Shown here: piece after piece, positions 7,633-16,672 of the stretch | How the letters are laid out: each line of letters begins with the position of its first letter | Position numbering within the stretch: the first letter of the stretch is position 1 | From: OMII01 sp947467385 | Lineage (GTDB): Bacteria > Bdellovibrionota_C > UBA2361 > OMII01 | NCBI GenBank assembly: GCA_044360075.1 | Contig: JBIKLA010000003.1 | Location: forward strand, 124,001 to 188,000 | Direction: 5' to 3' | DNA: 64,000 nt | Made by a program: the position numbers and the translations under genes | Notes under the pieces: generated by a model | What the model saw: the letters and a program-made list of their open reading frames with translations, nothing else | What the model was told of the DNA's origin: nothing | Database searches by the model: none

Positions 7633-8400
7633 TCAACCACAGGTTGGGGGTAAAAAGAAGGTCACGGCCCTGCCGGTGGTCTCACCATCCCGGCGAAAGG
7701 AGTGCATGCGAGGCTCTGAAATGGTGCAGATCCCCGACACTGAGGTCCTTATCGCTGGGTTATATTCACGTAACTGATTGATGGCAGTAGCAGCGGTATC
7801 GAGCATCGCCTTGCGCGTCCCGCCACTAACTAGGGTCTCGTTAAAGACCGCAGTTGGGCCGATAGCATCAACAACCTCAAACCCCACCTCGTAGCGGGCC
7901 GGCCCGGCTGAGGCGAATACCGCCCCCTCTAGGGGCTCTCCGAGGGCGCTCAGGGTCTCCTTAATAATGCCCGCCGCCAAACCCCTCCACCCGGCATGGA
8001 TAAGGGCCCAGCCCTGCTCCCCGCGGACCACAACCGGAACGCAATCGGCGCTCATCACGCCGAAGGCCATCCGAACCTCGCCTCTTGCAAGGAGAGCCGG
8101 CGCCAGGAGCGCATCCCCCTGCTCAAACCGGCACAGGTCTCCATGGTGGCGCCCTAGGAGCGTCTCACGCAGGCTGCCCGCGCGCAGGTCGAGGCAGCGC
8201 GTGCCGTGGCACTGCTGTGGAACCGCCAGGGCCTGCATGCCAACGGCACTGCACAGCGCCGCCACATCTTCGCATGCACTGGCGCCCCGAAATGAGAGCT
8301 GGCGGGTTGTCATGCCGTGCATCAGGCCCGCGCTCCACCACGGCTCATACACCAGCAGCTCGATTCCCTGATGTCTTCGAAATACGAAATCTCGGTTCAT
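7633..8400 (-). CDS. pgeF: PgeF/YfiH-family polyphenol oxidase-like protein
   Basis: Member of the former multicopper oxidase (laccase-domain, DUF152) family, now linked to peptidoglycan editing and to purine nucleoside processing. The conserved signature is present in order: QQCHGTRC (His near residue 65), SADCVPV (Cys near 118), LIHAGWRG (His near 135) and the C-terminal CTISEP...FRRDG..TGR. The His, Cys, His set forms the metal site in the family. The length of 255 residues is normal. It is probably a single-gene unit, with a terminator about 180 bases downstream. Confidence 0.9.
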   Translation of the reverse strand: MNRDFVFRRHQGIELLVYEPWWSAGLMHGMTTRQLSFRGASACEDVAALCSAVGMQALAVPQQCHGTRCLDLRAGSLRETLLGRHHGDLCRFEQGDALLAPALLARGEVRMAFGVMSADCVPVVVRGEQGWALIHAGWRGLAAGIIKETLSALGEPLEGAVFASAGPARYEVGFEVVDAIGPTAVFNETLVSGGTRKAMLDTAATAINQLREYNPAIRTSVSGICTISEPRMHSFRRDGETTGRAVTFFLPPTCG

Positions 8401-8492
8401 GGGCGAATTCCCCCTTCAGGTGATCTTGTAGCCGTCACCGCGGCAACAGACAACAACAACGGGAGCATCCCCGATAGCGAAATCAGCGCAGG

Positions 8493-9092
8493 CTATGAGC
8501 CGAAGTCGGTCAACTTGTCGACAAGGAGCGCCGGCGCTATCCCGTTTAGGACGATGAGAGCCAGGATCATGAATATGACTCCGCGCTCCCGCAGCGAGAG
8601 GCCAGTCTCAGGGTCTTTGCCCTCGAAGGGCTGCCCGTAAAAAATGCGCGCGAAGAGCCGAAAGCCCGAAAAGCCGTTGAGGGTGAGGGCGAGCGCCACT
8701 ACGCCGACGAGGAATCCGTGGTGTTCAAGCCCCTGCCCCAGCGTTACCTCCTCCTCGATGAAGCCTAGTGTCCCTGGAAATCCAACGAGCGAGAGCACAC
8801 ACACAAGATAACAAACCGCCAGCTCGGGAAAGAGGCTCCCCAATCCCGACGGGGCCAAGACTCCGCGCACCCCAAATCGGCTGGTAAGGAGGGCGCACAC
8901 GCCAAGGAGCCCGAGGACTGCGATGAGGACGTTTACCCCATCAAGCATCGAGGTGGTCATGCCGTTAGCCTCAAAGCCGCTGGCGCTCAGCGACATAAGG
9001 CTTATGTGGCTAAGGTAAAGATAACCCGGAATCCTCTTCAGGCGCTGCTCGCTACAAAACAACAACGCAGCACAAAAGATACGCTTGCACAC
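8493..9092 (-). pseudogene. C-terminal remnant of a NuoL/DabB-like proton-conducting transporter
   Basis: The 199-residue reading frame matches only the last 40% of a proton-conducting membrane transporter (NuoL/M/N fold, PF00361), whose members are about 450-600 residues. Visible are YLYLSHISLM, then hydrophobic helices, LSLVGFPGTLGF (the conserved Gly-Pro-Gly loop), and the final FARIFYGQP region. The N-terminal 250-300 residues, with the ion-path Lys and Glu, are absent. The sequence pattern is closer to the NuoL-like partner in inorganic-carbon uptake (DabB) loci than to complex I. The SulP fragment just upstream supports a decayed transporter locus. Confidence 0.65.
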
Positions 9093-9131
9093 TTACGATG
9101 CCTGCCGGTCTAGGACCCTCGGTCCCACACG

Positions 9132-9249
9132 GCCTTCGACAATTGCGCTAATGAGTCCGCCAAACGCGGGGAAGGCCGCTCGCCATCGCGATGGCCAGGC
9201 ACAGCGGCAACGCGACAAACGACACCAACAGACCCGCGGTCAGACCCGT
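9132..9249 (-). pseudogene. N-terminal fragment of a SulP-family anion transporter
   Basis: On the minus strand one frame reads TGLTAGLLVSFVALPLCLAI followed by AMASG; after a one-base shift another frame continues PAFGGLISAIVEG. Together they match the first membrane segment of SulP transporters (family pattern DLLAGL-VALVALPL-LA-AIASG-P---GLI-AIVGG). A stop lies directly upstream and no further SulP sequence follows. About 39 codons survive, broken by the frameshift, so this is a remnant. Confidence 0.6.
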
Positions 9250-9260
9250 TTTCTAGCTTT

Positions 9261-9577
9261 GTTTTAGTCGGAGCCGGCTATCTGCAGTTATGTGAGATGG
9301 TGTGGCTTGAGAATCAACTATCAGCACTAATAAACTACTTCATCAGACCCTAAGTCGGGTCTTGCCGTTTACTTTCAAGGCTAACGCTCGGCTGGGTAAA
9401 TTTTACTTAAAGTTCCTCATATCGACATCGCTAGTCCATTCCACTACGTCCCGCAGCTCTTGAGCGGGCTGGCTGAGTGATTGGCGCGCTGGGACTAAAT
9501 AGACCTCCATACTGCTCTCTTCTATGAGATCTTCCTAAGCGAGGTAATTTAACGCAGGGTGATGCCTCTTAGGCGTG
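9261..9577. other. Gap without a recognisable gene
   Basis: About 320 bases that are relatively AT-rich for this window. I see only a short hairpin, AGACCC-TAAGTC-GGGTCT near 9344-9361. It may be decayed flank of the transporter remnants or the region 3' of the beta-barrel gene. Confidence 0.4.
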
Positions 9578-10273
9578 TTAGAAATCAACCGCCATGGCGA
9601 ACACAAGAACTTGCGCCCATCGCGGCTGAGATCCGAAGCGCTGCACCTGCTGCTCGAGGTACCCAACCTCATAGCGAGTTCTTCCCAACTTCCAGTACGG
9701 CCCAAAGAAGATGCGGTCCTGGTCATAGCCACCCTGCGGACCGTTCGGTACCCCGTTCTCATTGACGAAGATCTCGTTGTAACCAGTAAGCCCCCAGCTC
9801 TTGTCCTCGGCTATAGGGTAGCTGCCGCGCAACATGTAGCGCGAGCGGTTGGAGACGGCACCATCGGTATTTTCGATAAAGCGCTGCTCCTGTCTGAAGC
9901 GGTGAAGCCACTGCATTCCCCACCTGTCGTGACGGTACAGGAGCTGCACGAAGGTCCGGTTCTCATCCCGGTAGGAGCTCTGGTATTTTGAGTTGAAAAA
10001 CGTCGGACCCCAGTAGTAGCCGACTCCCGCGCTGAACTGCTTGCTAAAGTTGTACGACACCATGTTTCGAATGATGTTCGTTTGAAGCTTCTTCCAGTCA
10101 TCTCCAAGGCGAGGCTGCTCTTCGAAGGTCCAGATCCACTTTTCGTGGTCATCGAGCCGAACGTTACCGATAAACTGGAACCACCCCTCAAAGTCCGTTT
10201 GTTGCGCCTGGGCAGACACCGGCTGAAAAAACGAGATGCAGATGAGAACGAGGGCAAAGACCTTCTGTTTCAT
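9578..10273 (-). CDS. DUF2490-like outer-membrane beta-barrel protein
   Basis: A 231-residue protein with a Sec signal peptide (cleavage near SAQAQQ) and alternating aromatic/polar strands: FEGWFQFIGNVRL, WIWTFEEQPRLGDDW, SAGVGYYWGP, RFRQEQRFIE and a final strand ending in AVDF. A C-terminal Phe is the usual BAM recognition end of barrel proteins. The WFQ...FEEQPR pattern fits DUF2490. The ATG at 10273 is used because it places the signal peptide correctly; six extra codons upstream look untranslated. Function unknown, probably a structural or pore-like outer-membrane protein. Confidence 0.75.
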   Translation of the reverse strand: MKQKVFALVLICISFFQPVSAQAQQTDFEGWFQFIGNVRLDDHEKWIWTFEEQPRLGDDWKKLQTNIIRNMVSYNFSKQFSAGVGYYWGPTFFNSKYQSSYRDENRTFVQLLYRHDRWGMQWLHRFRQEQRFIENTDGAVSNRSRYMLRGSYPIAEDKSWGLTGYNEIFVNENGVPNGPQGGYDQDRIFFGPYWKLGRTRYEVGYLEQQVQRFGSQPRWAQVLVFAMAVDF

Positions 10274-10355
10274 GGGCGCGTGATATATCACACCGGCGAG
10301 GTAGGTCTAGTGGCTTCACAGAGTCCGAACTGTTTCTTCACAGCGCAAAAGACCG

Positions 10356-11333
10356 CTATTTAGATGAGCCCCTAAAGGCCTGAAGCAAATTCTGAAAATC
10401 GGCCGGCGGCGCAGCCTCAAAACGAAGCGTTTTGCCCGTGACTGGATGAACAAAAGCAAGGATAGAGGCGTGCAGCGCCTGGCGCCCAAGGCTGTCGGCG
10501 GCTAGCCTCAGCGGATATGGCAAGTTTGAAAAATCACCATATGTTTTATCACCTATAACAGGACTACCAATCGAAGTGAGGTGCACCCGAATCTGGTGAG
10601 TTCTGCCGGTCTCAAGCTTGCACTCAATGAGGGTGCCGTGCGTAAGCCGCTCAAGCACGCTCCAGTGCGTGGCAGCCGGCCTACCGCGCTCGACGATCGC
10701 CATCTTTTTCCGGTCCGTAGGGTGGCGCCCAATCGGCGCCCGGATCTCACCCTCATCGCGCTGCTGCACGTCCCGCTTCGCGCGTGGCGTGGTAAAGACA
10801 AGGGCCTGGTAGCGCCTGTCGACCGTTCGGTCTGCAAACTGCCGCGCCAGGCCGGCAAGCACCGGCGTTGATTTGGCGACAACTACAACGCCCGTAGTGT
10901 CCTTGTCGAGCCGATGCACGATGCCTGGCCGGTCGGGCTCACCGACCTTAAGCTGCTGCTTGCCCACATGAGCCACGACGGCGTTGGCAAGGGTGTGAGT
11001 TGCATTGCCGGCGCCGGGGTGCATGGAGAGGCCGCTCGGCTTGTTAATCACGATCAAATGCTCGTCCTCAAACATGATCTCAAGCGGCAGGTCGAGTGCA
11101 GCCATCGTGGTTGTGCGCTCCTCTGCAGGAGTGACCTCAATCCGTGCGCCTGCGCCCACCTTTCGCGAAGGTTTGATAACCAGCGCCCCGTCGACAGTTA
11201 CCCTCCCCTCCTCTATCCACCGCTCCACCTGCGCGCGGCTGCAGTGGAGCTCCCCGGAGAGGGTATCAACGACGACTCGGTCGAGTCTCGCCTCCGGTCC
11301 CTCGTACTGAAAAGTAACAACAGCCTTAGTCAT
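10356..11333 (-). CDS. rluD: Large-subunit rRNA pseudouridine synthase RluD family
   Basis: Converts uridines of helix 69 in 23S rRNA to pseudouridine. The 325-residue protein has an N-terminal S4 RNA-binding domain (about residues 15-70), the catalytic motif HRLDKDTTG (Asp143), INKPSGLSMHPG (97-107) and the C-terminal RTHQIRVHL. It overlaps the end of ribF by 8 bases, so the two genes are probably cotranscribed and coupled. RluC- or RluA-type specificity cannot be excluded by eye, but the S4 domain plus the HPGAGN stretch favours RluD. Confidence 0.92.
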   Translation of the reverse strand: MTKAVVTFQYEGPEARLDRVVVDTLSGELHCSRAQVERWIEEGRVTVDGALVIKPSRKVGAGARIEVTPAEERTTTMAALDLPLEIMFEDEHLIVINKPSGLSMHPGAGNATHTLANAVVAHVGKQQLKVGEPDRPGIVHRLDKDTTGVVVVAKSTPVLAGLARQFADRTVDRRYQALVFTTPRAKRDVQQRDEGEIRAPIGRHPTDRKKMAIVERGRPAATHWSVLERLTHGTLIECKLETGRTHQIRVHLTSIGSPVIGDKTYGDFSNLPYPLRLAADSLGRQALHASILAFVHPVTGKTLRFEAAPPADFQNLLQAFRGSSK

Positions 11334-12267
11334 GCGTTAGGATCTTCTGTGCGCTTTCGATATCGGCCGCAATCTGCGCCCGAAGCTCATCGCTCGAGCC
11401 GAAGCGCTTCTCATCTCGCAGCCTCTCAATAAAATTGACGCGCATGCGCCTTCCGTACAGGCTCTGCGGAAGAAACCCCAGGAGGTGCACCTCTAGCCGC
11501 TCGCCCATGCCGCTAAAGGTTGGGCGAATGCCGATGTTGGCTACCGCATCGTAGGTATGACCAAGAACCTCCACGCGGCATGCATAGACGCCGCGCTTCG
11601 GAATGAGCCGCCTGCCGACGGCTATGTTGGCCGTCGGAAACCCGAGGGCCGCGCCGCGCTTGTCGCCGTGCCCAACGCGGGCCGACAGCATATAGGGGGC
11701 CCCGAGCAGGCGCGCAGCGGCGCGAACATCCCCGTCCTCCACCAGAGACCGCACAGCGCGCGAGCCCGGCCGCGTTCCATCGAGCTCATAGCGCTCCACA
11801 AGATGAAGCGCTATGCCGCGCTTGGGGAGCTCTTGGACCAGGAAATCCCTGGTTCCCTCGCGGTTGTGGCCCACGGCAACGTCTTCTCCCACAACCACGG
11901 CCGAAACCCCCAGGGCCCGCACCAGCACGTCGTCGATAAACTGTGTGGCGCTCATGCGCGCAAAGTCCTTTGTAAAGTGCACCAGGTAAAGAATATCAAT
12001 CGAGAGCTCACCCAGCCGCTGCGCCTTCTCGCGAACGCTGCTTAGGCAGCGCGGCTCGATGCCTCCGCGCAGCACCTTGATCGGGTGCGGGTAGAACGAG
12101 AGCGCTATGGTGGGAGTCCCTGCGGCTACGCGCCGCAACGCCTCAAGCACCTTCTCATGCCCGAGGTGCACACCATCGAAGTTGCCGATCGCCACAGCCC
12201 CGCCTCGCCACTGCTCCGGCAAAGACCTTGGATAGCGGGCAAGTCGGGCTCGTTTTTCGGCGTTCAT
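11326..12267 (-). CDS. ribF: Bifunctional riboflavin kinase/FAD synthetase RibF
   Basis: Makes FMN and then FAD from riboflavin. The N-terminal FAD synthetase (nucleotidyltransferase) domain has GNFDGVHLGH (about residues 28-37), and the C-terminal flavokinase domain has ALGFPTANI and the YACRVEV strand region. About 313 residues, as usual. The ATG at 12267 is preferred over a TTG one codon earlier. It lies between cpoB and rluD on the same strand. Confidence 0.95.
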   Translation of the reverse strand: MNAEKRARLARYPRSLPEQWRGGAVAIGNFDGVHLGHEKVLEALRRVAAGTPTIALSFYPHPIKVLRGGIEPRCLSSVREKAQRLGELSIDILYLVHFTKDFARMSATQFIDDVLVRALGVSAVVVGEDVAVGHNREGTRDFLVQELPKRGIALHLVERYELDGTRPGSRAVRSLVEDGDVRAAARLLGAPYMLSARVGHGDKRGAALGFPTANIAVGRRLIPKRGVYACRVEVLGHTYDAVANIGIRPTFSGMGERLEVHLLGFLPQSLYGRRMRVNFIERLRDEKRFGSSDELRAQIAADIESAQKILTHD

Positions 12268-12311
12268 CAATCAAAAATTCCGGGCGGAGCACAACGGCCC
12301 AGCAATAAGGC

Positions 12312-13004
12312 CTACGATATCGTCTTAAGCTTGTCGCGCGCTTCTGCTGCCTCGGCAGTCTTGGGGTAGTCCTTTATGAGCTTCCTGAGGCTGTCCTTGG
12401 CCAATGCGCTGTCGCCGATGCGCACCAGCACATCCGCCTGGCGCATAAGGGCATTGGGCGCCCTGGTGCTTTTGGGGAACCGCGCAACGACCTCCGCGTA
12501 CGAGCGCAGCGCACCCTTGTTGTCGCTCAAGCCATCGTATGCCACCCCCTGCCAAAAAAGGATTACGCCCGCCTTGTCTGACGAATCAGCCTGCTCTGCT
12601 GCGGCCTGCAGGAGCGGTAGCGCATCAGGGAATCGCCCCTCTCGCAGCGCTCCGAGAGCATCAACGAAGATTTGTGCCGTCTCCGCCGGCAGGCCGTTGG
12701 CCCAAACCTCATCCTCCTCAAGCATCGCCGCCGGCACGATCGTCGGCGGGACCTTGCTGCGCAGCGCAGAGAGATCCTGCTTGAGGGATGAGATGTCTCC
12801 TCCGCGCGCGCGGCCACCGAATTCAAGCTGCTCGATCTTGCCCGCGAGCAGCTTAACCTCGCTGTCGAGGAGGCCAATCGACTCCGCCTGCTCACGTTGG
12901 TACGCCCGAATATCCTCTACGCTGCGCTCCAGCTTGCGGACGCGGGTGTCGACCGTGCAGCCAGCTAAGGTGAGAAGTGTAAGGGAGAGGGCAACGCGGT
13001 GCAT
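12312..13004 (-). CDS. cpoB: Tol-Pal coordinator CpoB/YbgF (lipoprotein form)
   Basis: Periplasmic partner of TolA that coordinates outer-membrane constriction with peptidoglycan synthesis in the family. The 230 residues comprise a signal with lipobox LAGC (Cys16), an N-terminal coiled coil (about 20-80, heptads of L/I), and three C-terminal TPR units (about 110-225; GRFPDALPLLQAA, NKGALRSYAEVVARFP, GDSALAKDSLRKLIKDYP). In Escherichia coli CpoB is soluble; here the Cys suggests a lipid anchor. It follows pal but is separated from it by a terminator-like hairpin. Confidence 0.88.
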   Translation of the reverse strand: MHRVALSLTLLTLAGCTVDTRVRKLERSVEDIRAYQREQAESIGLLDSEVKLLAGKIEQLEFGGRARGGDISSLKQDLSALRSKVPPTIVPAAMLEEDEVWANGLPAETAQIFVDALGALREGRFPDALPLLQAAAEQADSSDKAGVILFWQGVAYDGLSDNKGALRSYAEVVARFPKSTRAPNALMRQADVLVRIGDSALAKDSLRKLIKDYPKTAEAAEARDKLKTIS

Positions 13005-13025
13005 AAATTTGAATCCTGAAAAGAG

Positions 13026-13064
13026 AAAGACCTTAGGGCCACTGTTTCCAGGGACCCTAAGGTC
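13026..13064 (-). terminator. Terminator-like hairpin between pal and cpoB
   Basis: 10-bp stem GACCTTAGGG (13029-13038) with CCCTAAGGTC (13055-13064). On the minus strand it is followed by TTTCTCTTTTC. It may reduce read-through from pal into cpoB rather than stop it fully. Confidence 0.6.
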
Positions 13065-13110
13065 GGTATAAAGCCGCAGTCTTTCGACCGCAAGACTTTA
13101 ACTTCGAGGC

Positions 13111-13548
13111 TTAGTCAACCTTGAAGTGATCGCGGCGATTCTTTGCCCAAGCAGCCTCGTTGTGGGCTGGATCGAGCGGAAGCTCCTCGCCGTAGCTTAC
13201 CGTGCTGATATCACCAGCCGGCACGCCAAGGGTCATCAGGTAGTCAGCACCGGACTTAGCGCGGTGAGCGCCAAGAACCATGTTGTACTCAGCGGTACCG
13301 CGCTCGTCGCAGTGACCCTCAACCTGGACCTTCTTGCCAGCGTTGGCCTTGAGCCAATCAGCATTAGCAGCAAGAGTGCTCTTAGACTCAGCATTGAGCT
13401 TGTAAGAATCGAACGCAAAGTGAATGTCCTTGAGCGGACCATCACCCGTTGGCGGCGGAACGTTTTCCGGACCACCGATCGTGCGGCACGTACAACCCGT
13501 TGCGAGAATCGCTACAATACTTACTGCCAAAACTTTCAAACTTCGCAT
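13111..13548 (-). CDS. pal: Peptidoglycan-associated lipoprotein Pal
   Basis: Outer-membrane lipoprotein that binds diaminopimelate in peptidoglycan through an OmpA-like domain and is moved by the TolQRAB machine. The 145-residue protein has lipobox ATGC (Cys19), then IHFAFDSYKLN, VEGHCDERGT with the conserved Asp and Arg, and the C-terminal NRRDHF. A Shine-Dalgarno GGGAGGAAA precedes the ATG. It is short but complete. Confidence 0.95.
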   Translation of the reverse strand: MRSLKVLAVSIVAILATGCTCRTIGGPENVPPPTGDGPLKDIHFAFDSYKLNAESKSTLAANADWLKANAGKKVQVEGHCDERGTAEYNMVLGAHRAKSGADYLMTLGVPAGDISTVSYGEELPLDPAHNEAAWAKNRRDHFKVD

Positions 13549-13908
13549 AATTTCCTCCCGAAATGTTGCCTATCTTGTTTCCAGCAGATGGTTCAAGGCG
13601 ACTACAGCAACACCTGACCCTTTACTGCCTCAACGAAAACCTCCGGTCAGGCCGTACCGAAAGACACGACTGACTAATTCAATCAATCCTGTCTCCCGAA
13701 ACAACCCTCCATGGAGAAGCCGCAACATCCAGAACGCAAGCGGTTTTGCACCCCCAGACCCCCCTTCGCCGTTAGCACAAAGGGCGTCCTCCTGAATTCC
13801 GTCGTCCGCGGTAATGACTTGATACTTTACAACCCTTAAGTTTGCAAGAAGGTAACCGTCACGAATTACAGGTTGTGATGATACTCCTCAGCGCGCTCAA
13901 CGCCCGGG
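13549..13908. other. 360-base gap between tolB and pal
   Basis: No gene seen. The minus strand holds a possible sigma-70-type promoter for pal at 13819-13847 (TTGCAA, 17-base spacer, TATCAA). The gap suggests that pal-cpoB have their own promoter apart from tolQRAB. Confidence 0.4.
13819..13847 (-). promoter_or_regulatory. Possible promoter for pal-cpoB
   Basis: On the minus strand, TTGCAA (13842-13847) and TATCAA (13819-13824) are 17 bases apart, each matching four of six consensus positions for -35 and -10. It lies about 270 bases upstream of pal, so the leader would be long. Pattern match only. Confidence 0.3.
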
Positions 13909-15219
13909 CTACTTTGGCATCGGGCCCCAAGCAGGCTCAAAGTCGCCGCCCCTGGTGTGCGCTAACTGCTTGATGCTCGTGCCATCCGTGCGCATGATTG
14001 CGACGCTGCGCCCATCGCCGAAGGAAGAGGTCGAAAACACTATGTAGCGACCATCAGGCGAAAACTCCGGGTCTTCGTTGGTGCCAGAGCTGGTTAATTG
14101 AACGGCGTTTGATCCATCGGGGTCGCTTACAAAGATCTGGAAGTTACCATCAGCACGACAAACATACGCAATCTTGTCCCCTGTCGGCGACCACGCCGGT
14201 GATGTGCAGTAATTTGAGGTCACGAAGCTGGCTCTTGTCGGGTTCGAGCCGTCGATACCCATGATGTAGATCTGCGGGCCGCCACCTCGATTCGAGCAAA
14301 ACGCCACGCGCGAGCCGTCTGGCGAGGGCACAGGCGACACATCGATGGCCCGATTCGGCGGGGTCAGCCTGCGGATAACCTTGCCGTCCAAATCGACGAG
14401 CACGATATCGCTATCGGCCCCCTCCGTACGCGAGGTAAGGAGCTGGCTTTCGTTCACAAAGTGGCCGCCAATCTCAAGGTCCTGGGTCTTTGTGAGCTGC
14501 GTGGATTTTTTTGAGTCCACATCAAGGATGAAAAGGTCGGGTACCCTGTTGCGGAAGCTCGTGTAGACAAGCTTGGTCCCTGACGGGTCCCACGCCGAGG
14601 AGAGCGCCAGCCCACGCTCATTCGTGAGCTGGGTGAGGTTCGCTCCGTCGAGGTCCATGACGAACAGCTCCTTGAAGCGACCCACCCGCGAGGAGAAGGA
14701 GATGCGCGTTCCGAATACGCCCGCAATCCCCGTGTAGTAGCGCATTATTTCATTTGCAAACTTATGCGCAACGAGCCTCATCTGGTCGCTGTCGGCATCA
14801 TACTCCTTGCCCATCACCACGGCGCCCTTCTGCACATCAAGCAGGTACATCCGCACGTGTAGGCGACTGCCATCGAGATCGACCTCGCCCTTGACGAGCC
14901 CCTCTGCCCCAAGCACCGTCCAGTCCGAGAAAACAGTGCTCTCTGGAGCGTCGCATTTGCCCGGGGTCTCGATGTAGCCCTTCTGGTCGAGCACCTCAAA
15001 GTATCCCGAGAGGTCGAGATCCTTAGCGATAACGTCTGATATCTCGCCGTCAGGACCCCGCTCATCAGACTTTAGGCAGAGCCGAGGCAGCGCTATCGGG
15101 ATGAGGCGACCAGCGCCGCGCACGTAGAGATCCGTCTGGGCATGGGCTGTGGCCGAAATGGCGAGACCAAACGTCGGAACTGCAAGGGCTGCAAGAACGG
15201 CAAAAAACAGCTTCTTCAT
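13909..15219 (-). CDS. tolB: Tol-Pal translocation protein TolB
   Basis: Periplasmic beta-propeller that links Pal to TolA. The 436 residues have a Sec signal (ending near AHAQT), an N-terminal domain (about 30-165) and a six-bladed propeller with repeated SPDG-like turns (WDPSGTKLVYTS, PDGSRVAFCSNRGG, SPTGDKIAYVC, SPDGRYIVFSTS). The start is placed at 15219 because AGGAG sits at good spacing before it and the signal peptide begins there; the reading frame stays open 75 codons further upstream with no signal-like sequence. Confidence 0.95.
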   Translation of the reverse strand: MKKLFFAVLAALAVPTFGLAISATAHAQTDLYVRGAGRLIPIALPRLCLKSDERGPDGEISDVIAKDLDLSGYFEVLDQKGYIETPGKCDAPESTVFSDWTVLGAEGLVKGEVDLDGSRLHVRMYLLDVQKGAVVMGKEYDADSDQMRLVAHKFANEIMRYYTGIAGVFGTRISFSSRVGRFKELFVMDLDGANLTQLTNERGLALSSAWDPSGTKLVYTSFRNRVPDLFILDVDSKKSTQLTKTQDLEIGGHFVNESQLLTSRTEGADSDIVLVDLDGKVIRRLTPPNRAIDVSPVPSPDGSRVAFCSNRGGGPQIYIMGIDGSNPTRASFVTSNYCTSPAWSPTGDKIAYVCRADGNFQIFVSDPDGSNAVQLTSSGTNEDPEFSPDGRYIVFSTSSFGDGRSVAIMRTDGTSIKQLAHTRGGDFEPAWGPMPK

Positions 15220-15331
15220 GGACATCTCCTGGGGGCGTGCCCCTATGACATTCCTGTAAAAATGCCCTATGGAGCGGCTCAGCGCAACCCGAACAGGCCG
15301 CCTGCGCAGCGGAAAGGGAGCGTTGCGCGCC

Positions 15332-16198
15332 CTATTCACGCGGGTCGAAGGTGATTCGCACGCTCTTGAAGTACTGCTCGTACACGCTCGGCGGAGGGGG
15401 TGGCAACGGGCTGGCTTTTGTAACTGCGCGAACGACCGAATCATCGAAGCTGCCGTCTCCCGAGCTCTTGACGACCCTCACGTTCTTCACGAGACCATCG
15501 GGCTCGATCTCAAAGGCCACTTGGGTGATGAGCGCCGTATTGGTATTGAACCAGCGCCACGCCTCCTTGATTCGGCTGCGCACTATCTTCTCGTAGATGA
15601 AGAACTCCTTAGGGCGAACAACCCCTCCGCCCATGCCATTTCCACCCACTGAGGCGGCGCCGAAGCCCTTTCCTCCTGAGTCGATAGACTCGCCGAGGTA
15701 GCGCTGGAGCCCTGCTTGAAGCCGCTTGTCGACGCTCTCGCCGTCGCTTTTCTTAGTCGTCTGGTCTTTCTTGTCTGATGGCTTCTTGGTTGGCTCCGGC
15801 TTCGCCGTCGGCTTAGCTGTGGGCTTGGCAGTTGGCTGCGGCTTGGGCGTTGGCTTAGTCTCGGCCGTGCTCACCTCGGCGTCCTCATCAGGCTCGACCG
15901 GTTTGTCGGGAACCTGCTCTTGCGACTTCTCCTGAACCGCCTTCTCCTCTGGAGCGGCAACGTTCTTCATCGGAGCCAGCTCGCTCTTCTTGTCATCCTT
16001 GGGCACCTGGCTTACTGAGCCCAGGCTCTTGCCGCTCTCAATCGAGATTGAGTACACCACCGGCTCGGGGAAATCGGCGAGATTCGGGAAGATCTTAAAG
16101 AAAACAAAAAAGGCCAGCACGAGGTGGCCGATAACGGAAGCCGAGATTCCGGTTCGGAGGTAATCGCCTGGCTTTCGCTCGAGAGAACTCACGTTCAA
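15332..16198 (-). CDS. tolA: TolA-like energy-transducing protein
   Basis: Inner-membrane protein spanning the periplasm between TolQR and TolB-Pal. The 288-residue protein has one N-terminal membrane helix (about 18-36), a Lys/Pro/Glu-rich extended region (about 60-160) containing PTAKPTAKPTAKPEPTKK-type repeats, and a C-terminal TonB/TolA domain (about 195-288; IVRSRIKEAWRWFN, FEIEPDGLVKNVRVVKSSG). The start is a TTG at 16198 or a GTG two codons later; there is no ATG near. The linker is Pro/Thr/Lys-rich rather than the Ala-rich coiled coil of E. coli TolA. Confidence 0.88.
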   Translation of the reverse strand: MNVSSLERKPGDYLRTGISASVIGHLVLAFFVFFKIFPNLADFPEPVVYSISIESGKSLGSVSQVPKDDKKSELAPMKNVAAPEEKAVQEKSQEQVPDKPVEPDEDAEVSTAETKPTPKPQPTAKPTAKPTAKPEPTKKPSDKKDQTTKKSDGESVDKRLQAGLQRYLGESIDSGGKGFGAASVGGNGMGGGVVRPKEFFIYEKIVRSRIKEAWRWFNTNTALITQVAFEIEPDGLVKNVRVVKSSGDGSFDDSVVRAVTKASPLPPPPPSVYEQYFKSVRITFDPRE

Positions 16199-16213
16199 TG
16201 ATTGACGCCTTCG

Positions 16214-16645
16214 TTAGGCCCCCTTTCCGTCCGGCGAAGCCGACACGAGGCCAATCTGTGTGATGCCCCCAGCATGCAGAGCGGCCATTACCTCCATGAC
16301 ACGGCCGTAGCCAAGCGCCGAGTCACCCTTGATGTAGATTTTGTGCTCTTCAGGCGGTTTGTTGGCGAAGATCGCCTTAACCTTCTCCGCCAGCTCCGTG
16401 AGCTCAACCTTATTACCGGCACCGAGGAAGATCGTGCCCGCCTTGTCGACTGATATGACGATTTGCTCGCTTGAGCCCCGCAGAGGTGCCGCCGTCGCCT
16501 TTGGAAGGTCGACCTCAACGCCCTGCTGAAGCATCGGCGCGGTGACCATGAAAATCACAAGCAGCACAAGCATCACATCCACAAGCGGCGTGACGTTAAT
16601 CGCCGCTATCGGGCCGTCGGTGTCTGACTGAAAGTTGCTTCCCAT
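16214..16645 (-). CDS. tolR: TolR/ExbD biopolymer transport protein
   Basis: Inner-membrane component that, with TolQ, forms the proton channel driving TolA. The 143 residues have one membrane helix with the essential Asp in PLVDVMLVLLVIFMV (about residues 20-34) and a periplasmic domain with HKIYIKGDSALGYGRVMEVM, as in the family. The order tolQ-tolR-tolA-tolB identifies it as TolR rather than ExbD. Confidence 0.93.
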   Translation of the reverse strand: MGSNFQSDTDGPIAAINVTPLVDVMLVLLVIFMVTAPMLQQGVEVDLPKATAAPLRGSSEQIVISVDKAGTIFLGAGNKVELTELAEKVKAIFANKPPEEHKIYIKGDSALGYGRVMEVMAALHAGGITQIGLVSASPDGKGA

Positions 16646-16672
16646 GGCGAATCCTCGCTGAGTGTGGCCCGA

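Noticed and set aside
7294..7653. Plus-strand frames over the DUF465 and pgeF gap
   Set aside because: No ribosome-binding site and composition typical of antisense frames in GC-rich DNA.
15220..15444. 75-residue N-terminal extension of TolB
   Set aside because: The AGGAG and signal peptide fix the start at 15219; the extension is Arg-rich and non-native.
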